Origin: Sulfitobacter sp.
GTDB lineage: Bacteria; Pseudomonadota; Alphaproteobacteria; Rhodobacterales; Rhodobacteraceae
Length of the DNA: 23,288 bases
Assembly: GCA_024636405.1 (NCBI GenBank)
Contig: JAGXHC010000155.1
Span: forward strand, 1-23,288
Reading direction: 5' to 3'
Part shown: positions 1 to 7,597 of the stretch, one piece after another
How positions within the stretch are numbered: the stretch's first letter is position 1
How the letters are laid out: the number at the start of each line of letters is the position of its first letter
Notes under the pieces: generated by a model
Database searches by the model: none
Told to the model about the DNA's origin: nothing
What the model saw: the letters and a program-made list of their open reading frames with translations, nothing else
Translations under genes and position numbers: made by a program

Positions 1-38
1 AAGAAAGGCCGCAGCGTTCACCGCTGCGGCCTTTCTTT
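1..38 (-). terminator. Intrinsic terminator downstream of tuf
   Basis: Perfect 16-bp inverted repeat: left arm 1-16, loop 17-21 (ttcac), right arm 22-37. The stem is GC-rich in its inner part and is flanked by A-rich and T-rich ends, so it can act in both directions. It lies about 45 bases beyond the tuf stop codon, in the right place to end the tuf transcript. Confidence 0.9.
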
Positions 39-81
39 GTCTCAATCCTCAGCCCCCGGTAGCGGTGGGGGGCGTCGCTGA

Positions 82-1257
<1,176 letters not shown>

Positions 1258-1313
1258 GGGGTCGCCCTTTGCATTGGGGGGCCCTTATCGGACCCGATCC
1301 TTGTATGGCGGGC

Positions 1314-1342
1314 GATGTATTGGGTCTGGGCGGTAAAATCAA
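1314..1342 (-). promoter_or_regulatory. Possible tuf promoter
   Basis: On the minus strand TTGATT (1337-1342) and TACATC (1314-1319) are separated by 17 bases, about 57 bases before the tuf start. The -10 match is poor, so this is tentative. An 8-bp inverted repeat (1315-1322 and 1355-1362) overlaps the region. The rest of the 170-base interval between tuf and the lipoprotein gene shows no tRNA or small ORF that I can support. Confidence 0.3.
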
Positions 1343-1427
1343 GCACCAGTTGATCAATACATCCCTGCCGCAGTACACGCTGCGCCAGACACATCCAGAT
1401 CCAGCGTGCCAGTGACAACGTGCGCGG

Positions 1428-2036
1428 TTATCTGGCCGGTGCCGGGACGCCGGTGACCTTCTTGTTCGCTTCGGCGGCGGCGGCAGCAACGGGATCAACG
1501 CCATTGAACCAGCCGTTTTCCTTGTTCTGCTGGACCAGGAATATCTCGATCGACTTTGCCACGTTCTGGCTCAGGTTCTTAAGCTGCTCCTCTGCCGATT
1601 TGGTATAGCCGGAGCCCACAATGGGACCTTGGTCAAAGGATTCCAGCACTGTGATCTGGTGCGGCTTCGGTGTCAGTTTAAGGTTACGCGCATCGTCATA
1701 GACCGTCAGATTTATGATCAGGATGGACTTGGGCGCAAACACCAACGGGATGCCCGGCTGTGCAAGGACGTAACCTTCGATGCTCATCCCGAAATGATAG
1801 GCGCGCGATCCGTCGTAGCGGTCGAACCGTTCTGCTACCGCATCCGTCAATGCCTTGGTCAGCGCCTGTTCGCTGACCTCGCGGCTGAGCGGGCCTTTGA
1901 CCGCTTTGGGCGCGACCGCGATGTTATGCACAAGGTTGAAATCGCCCAACGGCACCGGCGCCTTATTTAGATCGGCGGCCCCATTGCACGCGACCAGCAA
2001 CGTGGCGCTCATCAAAGCGGCGATAATACGGATCAT
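1428..2036 (-). CDS. Predicted outer-membrane or periplasmic lipoprotein, function unknown
   Basis: A 202-residue protein with a short signal peptide and a lipobox ending at Cys17 (LVAC), so it is probably lipid-anchored after signal peptidase II cleavage. The residue after Cys is Asn, which does not suggest inner-membrane retention by the enterobacterial +2 rule. The ATG at 2036 is chosen over upstream starts because GGGAGG lies eight bases before it and the signal peptide begins there. The mature part is soluble, mixed alpha/beta in appearance, with a lysine- and glutamine-rich helix and an alanine-rich, poorly structured tail. I do not recognise a named domain. It is transcribed divergently from the P450 gene. 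Confidence 0.75.
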   Translation of the reverse strand: MIRIIAALMSATLLVACNGAADLNKAPVPLGDFNLVHNIAVAPKAVKGPLSREVSEQALTKALTDAVAERFDRYDGSRAYHFGMSIEGYVLAQPGIPLVFAPKSILIINLTVYDDARNLKLTPKPHQITVLESFDQGPIVGSGYTKSAEEQLKNLSQNVAKSIEIFLVQQNKENGWFNGVDPVAAAAAEANKKVTGVPAPAR

Positions 2037-2110
2037 TGCGGTGCCTCCCATCGGCGATAACTTCGAAACGCGATACCTCATGGGTCCGAAAGGTGCAATC
2101 ATTTGCCACG

Positions 2111-2159
2111 TTGCCCTGCTGGCGGGTCGTTCCTATCTATTGAACCAGCCCAAAAGGAG
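2111..2159 (+). promoter_or_regulatory. Candidate promoter and ribosome binding site of the P450 gene
   Basis: TTGCCC (2111-2116) and TATCTA (2134-2139) are separated by 17 bases. A strong AAGGAG site at 2154-2159 lies seven bases before the ATG at 2167. The ribosome binding site is convincing; the promoter is a moderate match only. Confidence 0.35.
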
Positions 2160-2166
2160 CCCGCCC

Positions 2167-3522
2167 ATGAGCCGTCCTGCAGCAACGCCAGTGCGTGTCC
2201 CGCTGGTGACCGAACCCTGGGGTATCCTAAAAAGCCTTCGGATGGCGCGCCGCAACGTGCTTAGCATCATCCCCGACATCGCGACGAAACAGCCTATGGT
2301 GTCCGGCAAGACCGGCAAACGGTGGCACATGGTCATGGACCCGACGGCAATCCGGCACATCCTGCTGGACAAGCTGGACGATTATCCCAAGTCCACGGTG
2401 ACGAAAAATCTGCTGAAACCCGCCATCGGCGAATCGCTGTTCATAGCAGAAGGTGCACATTGGCGCTGGCAACGGCGCGCGGCGGCCCCTGTGTTCTCAC
2501 ATCGTAACATGCTGAATTTATCGCCGATCATGACGGCAGCTGCGGAACGGGCAGCGGACCGGATTGCTGCGGCGGGGCCGCGGGCCGTGAACCTTCTGGA
2601 CGAAATGGTAACGACCACGTTCGATGTCATCTCGGATGTGACATTCTCGGGAGGCGATACTTTTGACCGTGATGCCGTCCACGGTGCAATTGACGATTAT
2701 ATTGCAGAGGCAGGCAAAATCAGCCTGTTCGATATCCTCGGCTTTCCGGATTGGGTGCCGCGTCCGGGCCGTGTCATGTCAGGCAAGGCGTTGAAAGAAA
2801 TGAAGGCAATGGCCGATGGTGCCATCGACGCGCGGGCCGCGCGCGGGCAGGACGGTGTACCGGATCTGCTTGATCTGCTTCTTGAAGGCGTTGACCCGAA
2901 AACCGACCGGCGGATGACGACAGCGGAACTGCGCGACAACCTGCTTACTTTCATCGTTGCGGGCCATGAGACGACGGCGCTGACGTTGGCTTGGTCCATG
3001 TATCTGGTCGCTTTTGATCCACAAGTGCAGGACCGCGCCCGTGCCGAGGCGCAAAATGTGCTGCAGGGCCGCGCGGCCACGGGCGACGACGTCGAGAACC
3101 TGCCCTTTATCCGGCAGATTATTGACGAGGCGTTGCGCCTGTATCCACCTGCGGGGATCATTTCGCGCACGGCGCAGAAGAACGACACCCTATGCGGCCG
3201 GGCGATCCGGCCCGGCGATACCGTAATGATCCCGATCTATGCGCTGGGGCGCAATCATTTGCTGTGGGATGAACCGGACGCGTTTCGCCCTGATCGATTC
3301 GCAGATCGCAAGGCGATTGACCGTTATGCCTATCTGCCCTTCGGAGACGGTCCGCGCATCTGCATCGGTGCGTCCTTCGCCTTGCAGGAAGCGGTGATCA
3401 TTCTTGCAACGCTCCTTTCGCGGTTCAGGTTTTCGCCCGTCAAAGGCAAGGACCCGGAACCTGTGATGATCCTGACCCTGCGCCCGGTGGGTGGGGTCTG
3501 GTTAACAGCCGAGCCGGTCTGA
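2167..3522 (+). CDS. Cytochrome P450
   Basis: Heme-thiolate monooxygenase of 451 residues. Diagnostic motifs are in order: I-helix oxygen-activation motif AGHETT at 265-270, ExxR (E321, R324) in the K-helix, and the heme-binding loop FGDGPRICIG with Cys399 as the axial thiolate. There is no N-terminal membrane anchor, as is usual for soluble bacterial P450s. The start at 2167 follows AAGGAG; the frame is open further upstream, but that extension has no P450 character. No ferredoxin, ferredoxin reductase or CPR-type reductase gene is seen beside it, so electrons must come from elsewhere. The substrate cannot be told from sequence; the AGHETT/FGDGPR pattern resembles bacterial P450s that act on fatty acids, terpenes or alkyl chains (family-level guess). 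Confidence 0.95.
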   Translation: MSRPAATPVRVPLVTEPWGILKSLRMARRNVLSIIPDIATKQPMVSGKTGKRWHMVMDPTAIRHILLDKLDDYPKSTVTKNLLKPAIGESLFIAEGAHWRWQRRAAAPVFSHRNMLNLSPIMTAAAERAADRIAAAGPRAVNLLDEMVTTTFDVISDVTFSGGDTFDRDAVHGAIDDYIAEAGKISLFDILGFPDWVPRPGRVMSGKALKEMKAMADGAIDARAARGQDGVPDLLDLLLEGVDPKTDRRMTTAELRDNLLTFIVAGHETTALTLAWSMYLVAFDPQVQDRARAEAQNVLQGRAATGDDVENLPFIRQIIDEALRLYPPAGIISRTAQKNDTLCGRAIRPGDTVMIPIYALGRNHLLWDEPDAFRPDRFADRKAIDRYAYLPFGDGPRICIGASFALQEAVIILATLLSRFRFSPVKGKDPEPVMILTLRPVGGVWLTAEPV

Positions 3523-3569
3523 AACTCGCGGCACGGCATGCAATATTCTGCCAGAATGGAATTATCTCT

Positions 3570-3613
3570 TTGACGGGGAATCGTACCCGGTATAATTCTG
3601 ACTAAAATAATCA
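3570..3613 (+). promoter_or_regulatory. Promoter with putative iron-responsive operator (TGA-N9-TCA)
   Basis: A near-consensus promoter, TTGACG at 3570-3575 and a perfect TATAAT at 3591-3596 (15-base spacer; 16 if the -35 is read one base earlier). Directly downstream is the palindrome CTGACTAAAATAATCAG (3598-3614). It contains TGA at 3599-3601 and TCA at 3611-3613 with exactly nine bases between, which is the core of the IRO box bound by RirA in rhizobia. It covers the expected transcription start, the classical place for a repressor. The downstream operon encodes a PiuC-type hydroxylase, a family often under iron control. Confidence 0.6.
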
Positions 3614-3630
3614 GGTAAAGGTTTACGCGC

Positions 3631-4440
3631 ATGTCGACACGTATTGTCACCCCAAAACGCTGGCAGACCCTCGTTGCTGTGGGAACGGCAGCAAGCATTG
3701 CTCAGGCGATGCCGCTGATCGCCCAAACCACTCATCAGCACGCCCAGGTGTGGCTCGCCCAAGCCAGCGGTGAAGCAGGAGAGTCGGGCGAAGGTGGCGA
3801 AAGCGGCGGTATAGAGCAACACTCGGATACCGTGGCGCTTCTGACCGGGCTAAGCCTGATCGAGGGTCACCTTCGTGCCGGTATCGCTCTTTACCGCGCA
3901 GGCGCGGCCGATATGGCCAAAACACACATGAAACACCCCAAGGCCGAGATTTATACTGATCTAGAGCCGCTGCTGGGTGACGACGGATTCGCGCCCGAGC
4001 TTGCAACCCTGGCAGAAGCTGTCGAAGGCGGAAGCGACGTTGCGACGGCAGATGCAGCGTTTGATGCAGTGTTGGAAAAGATTGTCTACGCCCGCAGCGA
4101 AAACCACGCCTCGCCGCGCGCCTTGTTCGATGCGATGATGGCAACAATGAGGGTTGCAGCTGACGAATACGCGATTGGTGTAACCGATGGTGCGATTTCC
4201 AATATGCACGAATATCAAGACGCCTGGGGCTTTGCCCATGCCACCCGTGAGCTCGCGCAGAGCTTGACCACGAGCGACGACGCAACCGTTGCAGCGGCGG
4301 CGCAGAAGACACTTGTCGCATTGGCCGAAACAGAAGCGGTTTTTGACGGCATTGCGCCCGAGGGTACGTTGAACGGTGATGCATCCGCGCTTTACGGGGC
4401 GGCGGCGCGGATAGAACTTGCCGCTTTGTCGGTGAAGTAG
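3631..4440 (+). CDS. Exported alpha-helical protein of unknown function, possible metal binder
   Basis: A 269-residue protein with an N-terminal signal sequence (basic start, hydrophobic stretch about 14-30, cleavage probably near residues 26-45), then a Gly/Glu/Ser-rich linker (about 47-60) and a helical domain from about 63 to the end. Candidate metal ligands cluster: EGH (His80), HMKHP (His99, Met100, His102), Glu106, DEY (179-180), MHEY (His193, Glu194) and His203. The EGHLRAG and KHPKAEIY segments look like a conserved motif of uncharacterised alphaproteobacterial exported proteins; a distant relation to imelysin/EfeO-like iron proteins is possible but not shown. The stop is two bases before the next start, so it is co-transcribed with the PKHD hydroxylase. 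Start ATG 3631 has AAAGG about ten bases upstream. Confidence 0.75.
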   Translation: MSTRIVTPKRWQTLVAVGTAASIAQAMPLIAQTTHQHAQVWLAQASGEAGESGEGGESGGIEQHSDTVALLTGLSLIEGHLRAGIALYRAGAADMAKTHMKHPKAEIYTDLEPLLGDDGFAPELATLAEAVEGGSDVATADAAFDAVLEKIVYARSENHASPRALFDAMMATMRVAADEYAIGVTDGAISNMHEYQDAWGFAHATRELAQSLTTSDDATVAAAAQKTLVALAETEAVFDGIAPEGTLNGDASALYGAAARIELAALSVK

Positions 4441-4442
4441 CC

Positions 4443-5102
4443 ATGTTCATGGTCATTGCCGATGTGTTGAGCCAAGCAGAAGTTGCCGCCATCAGGGCCG
4501 AAGCGGGCACGCTTGAATTTGGCGATGGCCGCGCCTCAGCAGGCAAACTCGCCGCGCAGGTCAAGGCCAATGATCAGGCGTTGCCATCCCCGGCGCTGGA
4601 GGCGATCCGCACAAAGGTGAACGTAGCATTGCAGCGAGACACTTTTTTTGCGTCTGCGGCCCGGCCCCGTCACCTGACACCGCTGATCCTGTCGCGTTAC
4701 CGTGAGGGTCAGACCTATGGCAGTCACGTGGACGACGCGTTGATGCGCGGGCTGCGAACGGATTTGTCTTTTACCCTCTTTTTGTCCGAGCCGGAGACGT
4801 ATAGCGGTGGCGCGCTGGTGATCGAAGACGCGCTGGAGGCGCGGGCGTTCCGGCTCAGGGCGGGGGATCTGCTGCTTTATCCGTCGACCACGTTGCATCA
4901 TGTCTCTGCCGTGACCGAAGGTGTGCGGCTGGCCCTTGTGGGCTGGGTGCAAAGCTGGGTCAGAAGCGCCGAACGCCGCGAAATACTGTTTGATCTTGAC
5001 CGCAGCATTGACGCGTTGTTCGACAGTTCGGGCAAGACCGAGGTCGTTGACCGGCTGACGAAGACCCGGTCAAATCTGCTGCGGCTCTGGGCGGAAACCT
5101 GA
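4443..5102 (+). CDS. piuC: PKHD-type Fe(II)/2-oxoglutarate-dependent hydroxylase (PiuC/YbiX family)
   Basis: Non-heme iron dioxygenase of 219 residues, close to the roughly 225 typical for YbiX/PiuC. The facial triad is visible: His95 and Asp97 in GSHVDDA and a distal His at 152 or 153 in TTLHHVSAV, with Arg162 in EGVRLAL positioned to bind the 2-oxoglutarate carboxylate. The C-terminal WVQSWVRSAERREILFDLD segment is characteristic of this family. Its substrate is unknown; in other bacteria the gene lies beside TonB-dependent siderophore receptors and is iron-regulated. Here it is the second gene of a two-gene operon with only two bases of spacing, with no receptor gene in the window. An alternative start two codons later (4449) is possible. 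Confidence 0.88.
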   Translation: MFMVIADVLSQAEVAAIRAEAGTLEFGDGRASAGKLAAQVKANDQALPSPALEAIRTKVNVALQRDTFFASAARPRHLTPLILSRYREGQTYGSHVDDALMRGLRTDLSFTLFLSEPETYSGGALVIEDALEARAFRLRAGDLLLYPSTTLHHVSAVTEGVRLALVGWVQSWVRSAERREILFDLDRSIDALFDSSGKTEVVDRLTKTRSNLLRLWAET

Positions 5103-5106
5103 CCCG

Positions 5107-5134
5107 TTGTTAGTGGCAGATTGTTAGCGGCAGA
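5107..5134. repeat. Tandem duplication of a 14-bp unit across the M48 stop codon
   Basis: TTGTTAGTGGCAGA (5107-5120) is followed directly by TTGTTAGCGGCAGA (5121-5134), one mismatch, and then a further TTG. The second copy contains the stop codon of the M48 peptidase gene on the minus strand; the first copy lies in the short space between convergent genes. Confidence 0.85.
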
Positions 5135-6242
5135 TTGCCTGAAGATCCGCCCATTGCCGATCTGTCAAAACCGGCGTGTAGGACATCGCAGGGTTCACGG
5201 CGGCATTGGCTGCCTCTATGCGGGCTGAGAGCGACGGATGGCTTAGAAAATGCGCCACCACACCAGTGCTGTCGCCACCCGCCTTGCGCATGTTTGCAAA
5301 CATATCGCCCAACGCACCGGGGCTGATGCCCGCCTGCGCCAAGGCGCCGTGCGCGAACGCGTCTGCGCCCGTTTCTGCCGCTTGTGAATACTGCGCGCTG
5401 ATCAGGCGCTCTGTCAGGAACAACACCGCCGCCCCGCCCGCGAAATCACCAAAAAGCAACCCCAGCACCCCGATTGATCCAGCCGAGCGCAATGCATGCC
5501 GTGTGGGATCACGGCCCATGACGTGGCCCGCCTCATGGGCCAGCACGGCGGCCACCTCATCGGGGGTTTCTGCCGCGTCGATAAGACCGCGAAACAGGAC
5601 CACAAATCCACCCGGCAATGCAAAGGCGTTGATCATATCGTGATCAAGCACCGATACCGTGATGTCCTGCCGAAAATCCCCATCGCCGCTGAGCGCGGTT
5701 ACGATCCGGTCCAGTGCTGCACGGCCGGCAGGTGCCTCGCAGACTGCCAACGGATTCAATCCGGTCTCATCCAGCGCTTCACGGATATGCCCGAACGTGG
5801 CCTCACCCAGCGCACGTTCGCCTGCCGCCGGAATAAAAGTGGCCAGACTGTCTGCCAACAAAGGCACCAACACAAAAATCTGCAACGCCACGGCCCCAAC
5901 CGCCGCCACAGCCCATGCGGCCAGCCGTCCGCGCCCCGCAGGCGCCGGGGCTTGTGCCAATTGGGGAAACTCGCGAAGCACAAATTCATTTGCCAGCACC
6001 AGCCGGGCCAATGGATCCCCCTCCCGGCGGACAACACGCAGATCGCTGCCTGTCTGATCGGGCAGAAGCCTGATCTCACGCACTGGCCAGTTTAGCGCGC
6101 TGCCATCTTCAAGCCGCATCTCAAGCATGCCGTCCGGCGCGTTGACATCAAGCGACAGAAGCGATTTCGCCACCGGATGATCGCCATCGAAATAGCTGCT
6201 GCCGTCAGACCGGTAACTTTTGGGATACCCTTGCCCGGTCAT
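5124..6242 (-). CDS. M48-family zinc metallopeptidase, membrane-anchored
   Basis: Protein of 372 residues. An N-terminal domain of about 100 residues (beta-rich, appended to M48 peptidases in this group) is followed by one membrane segment at about 107-130 and an M48 catalytic domain. The zinc site is HEAGH at 236-240, with the third ligand Glu290 in the ETGAD motif. The family resembles BepA/Oma1-type proteases that act in envelope protein quality control; the exact substrate is not known. Its ATG overlaps the stop of the upstream DUF898 gene (ATGA), so the two are translationally coupled. The C-terminus ends in a short hydrophilic tail, and the stop lies within a tandem duplication. Confidence 0.9.
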   Translation of the reverse strand: MTGQGYPKSYRSDGSSYFDGDHPVAKSLLSLDVNAPDGMLEMRLEDGSALNWPVREIRLLPDQTGSDLRVVRREGDPLARLVLANEFVLREFPQLAQAPAPAGRGRLAAWAVAAVGAVALQIFVLVPLLADSLATFIPAAGERALGEATFGHIREALDETGLNPLAVCEAPAGRAALDRIVTALSGDGDFRQDITVSVLDHDMINAFALPGGFVVLFRGLIDAAETPDEVAAVLAHEAGHVMGRDPTRHALRSAGSIGVLGLLFGDFAGGAAVLFLTERLISAQYSQAAETGADAFAHGALAQAGISPGALGDMFANMRKAGGDSTGVVAHFLSHPSLSARIEAANAAVNPAMSYTPVLTDRQWADLQAICR

Positions 6243-7582
6243 ATCGCCGCCCCCAGATCAAGCGCTTCGGCAAAGCCTTCGGCCTCGGCAAACGCGTCAC
6301 GGTCCCGCTGGCTGATGCTGCCCAAGCCTTGCGCATCCGGCAAGGTTGTCGTGCGCGCCAGGTGCCGCATCAGCGGAAAGGTCACGAAGGTGTTGTGCAG
6401 CACGCCCCACATCAAGAAAACGCTCAGGTACATGATCCCCAGCAGCACCAGCGCCACCCAGCGCGGGAGCCCCCCAAGCGCGGTTTGCCCGGCCATTTGC
6501 GGATCAAGAAACATGCCATAGCCAAACATGGCCGCCCCGGCGATGATCATGATGCCTACGCCCAAAACCAATGCAAGATACGCGATAAAATTTCCCAATG
6601 CGTAAATGAACATGACGCGCGGCCCACTGAGCCGCGACGCGATGGCTATACCGTCGGCGGTCTTGTGATTGGCCATGATCCGCTTGGATACCCAACGATA
6701 ATGCACCGCGCCATAGATCAGTCCCGATATGCAAAGCGGCACCAGCCACAGCCGTTGCGGATTATGCCAATCAATGATTGCCGCCCCCCCTTCCACCAGA
6801 TCGTCAAGATTGCGCAAGATACTCGCCATATCCGCCCCACCTACAAATACCGGCGCAAGCCACAGCAACCACATCGCCACCCCGGCAGAGGCCAGCAGCG
6901 CCAAGGCGATCGGCACTGCCGCACGGTAGAGCATTTGCCAACGCCCCCCTTGATGCAGCCGGGCCGAGCCAAACACTGTCCGGTCAGTGCGGTATTTCTC
7001 AAGGCTGAATGTCATGCGGGGCCACAGCACGCCAAGGCTTAGGATCGTGACCGTCCAATGCACCAGCGCACGTCCGGCGTAACCCCAGGCACCCTTTTCC
7101 AGCCCAAAGCGCACACCACGCCACCGGGTCCGCGCCAGCACGTACCGCCGCGCCCGGTAGCGCGCATAAAACCACAGCGGGATAATGCCTGCGAAACTGG
7201 TCAAATAGCCAATCCAGGAGGAATTGAAGATCGAAAAGCTGATGAACATCAACAGCAGGTTCACGATCCCTATATAAAAGGTCAGTATCACGACTGCGAT
7301 GAAAAACCCCAAAAGCTTTTCCCAAGGATCGCCGACATATTCCATCGGATGCCCCCCCGGCCGTATCGCGGACCAGTACCAGCGGCGCAGACGTGTCTTC
7401 ATCCAGAATCGATAGAAACCCAGTGTGAGGATCGTCATGAACCCGGTTTTAAGCGCCAGCCAAAACAGCGCGCTGCGCCGGCCGACAAAGCCTACTTCAA
7501 TCCCCGTCATCGGTGGCGACCGGAACGGTTCGGGTCTGGCGGCGCCTTGCCAGGGACCGGGGTCTGTGGCGGCCTGCGTCAT
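6239..7582 (-). CDS. DUF898 (YjgN-like) polytopic membrane protein
   Basis: A 447-residue integral membrane protein. After a 30-residue hydrophilic N-terminus come several hydrophobic segments separated by Arg/Trp-rich loops such as RFWMKTRLRRWYW and RYRARRYVLARTRWRG, the pattern of YjgN/DUF898. The molecular function of the family is unknown. It lies 15 bases after parC and overlaps the M48 gene by four bases, so it probably acts with the peptidase in the envelope. No clear ribosome binding site precedes the ATG at 7582; an internal ATG at 7510 is the alternative, also without one. Translation may depend on coupling with parC. Confidence 0.88.
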   Translation of the reverse strand: MTQAATDPGPWQGAARPEPFRSPPMTGIEVGFVGRRSALFWLALKTGFMTILTLGFYRFWMKTRLRRWYWSAIRPGGHPMEYVGDPWEKLLGFFIAVVILTFYIGIVNLLLMFISFSIFNSSWIGYLTSFAGIIPLWFYARYRARRYVLARTRWRGVRFGLEKGAWGYAGRALVHWTVTILSLGVLWPRMTFSLEKYRTDRTVFGSARLHQGGRWQMLYRAAVPIALALLASAGVAMWLLWLAPVFVGGADMASILRNLDDLVEGGAAIIDWHNPQRLWLVPLCISGLIYGAVHYRWVSKRIMANHKTADGIAIASRLSGPRVMFIYALGNFIAYLALVLGVGIMIIAGAAMFGYGMFLDPQMAGQTALGGLPRWVALVLLGIMYLSVFLMWGVLHNTFVTFPLMRHLARTTTLPDAQGLGSISQRDRDAFAEAEGFAEALDLGAAI

Positions 7583-7597
7583 TGCGCGGCGCGCAGG

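Noticed and set aside
1258..1427. Possible tRNA-Trp next to tuf, as in many alphaproteobacteria
   Set aside because: No T-loop consensus such as GGTTCGAATCC and no acceptor-stem pairing were found on either strand.
1855..2166. N-terminal extension of the P450 by 104 residues
   Set aside because: It runs antisense through the lipoprotein gene; the ATG at 2167 has a strong AAGGAG and begins the P450-like sequence.
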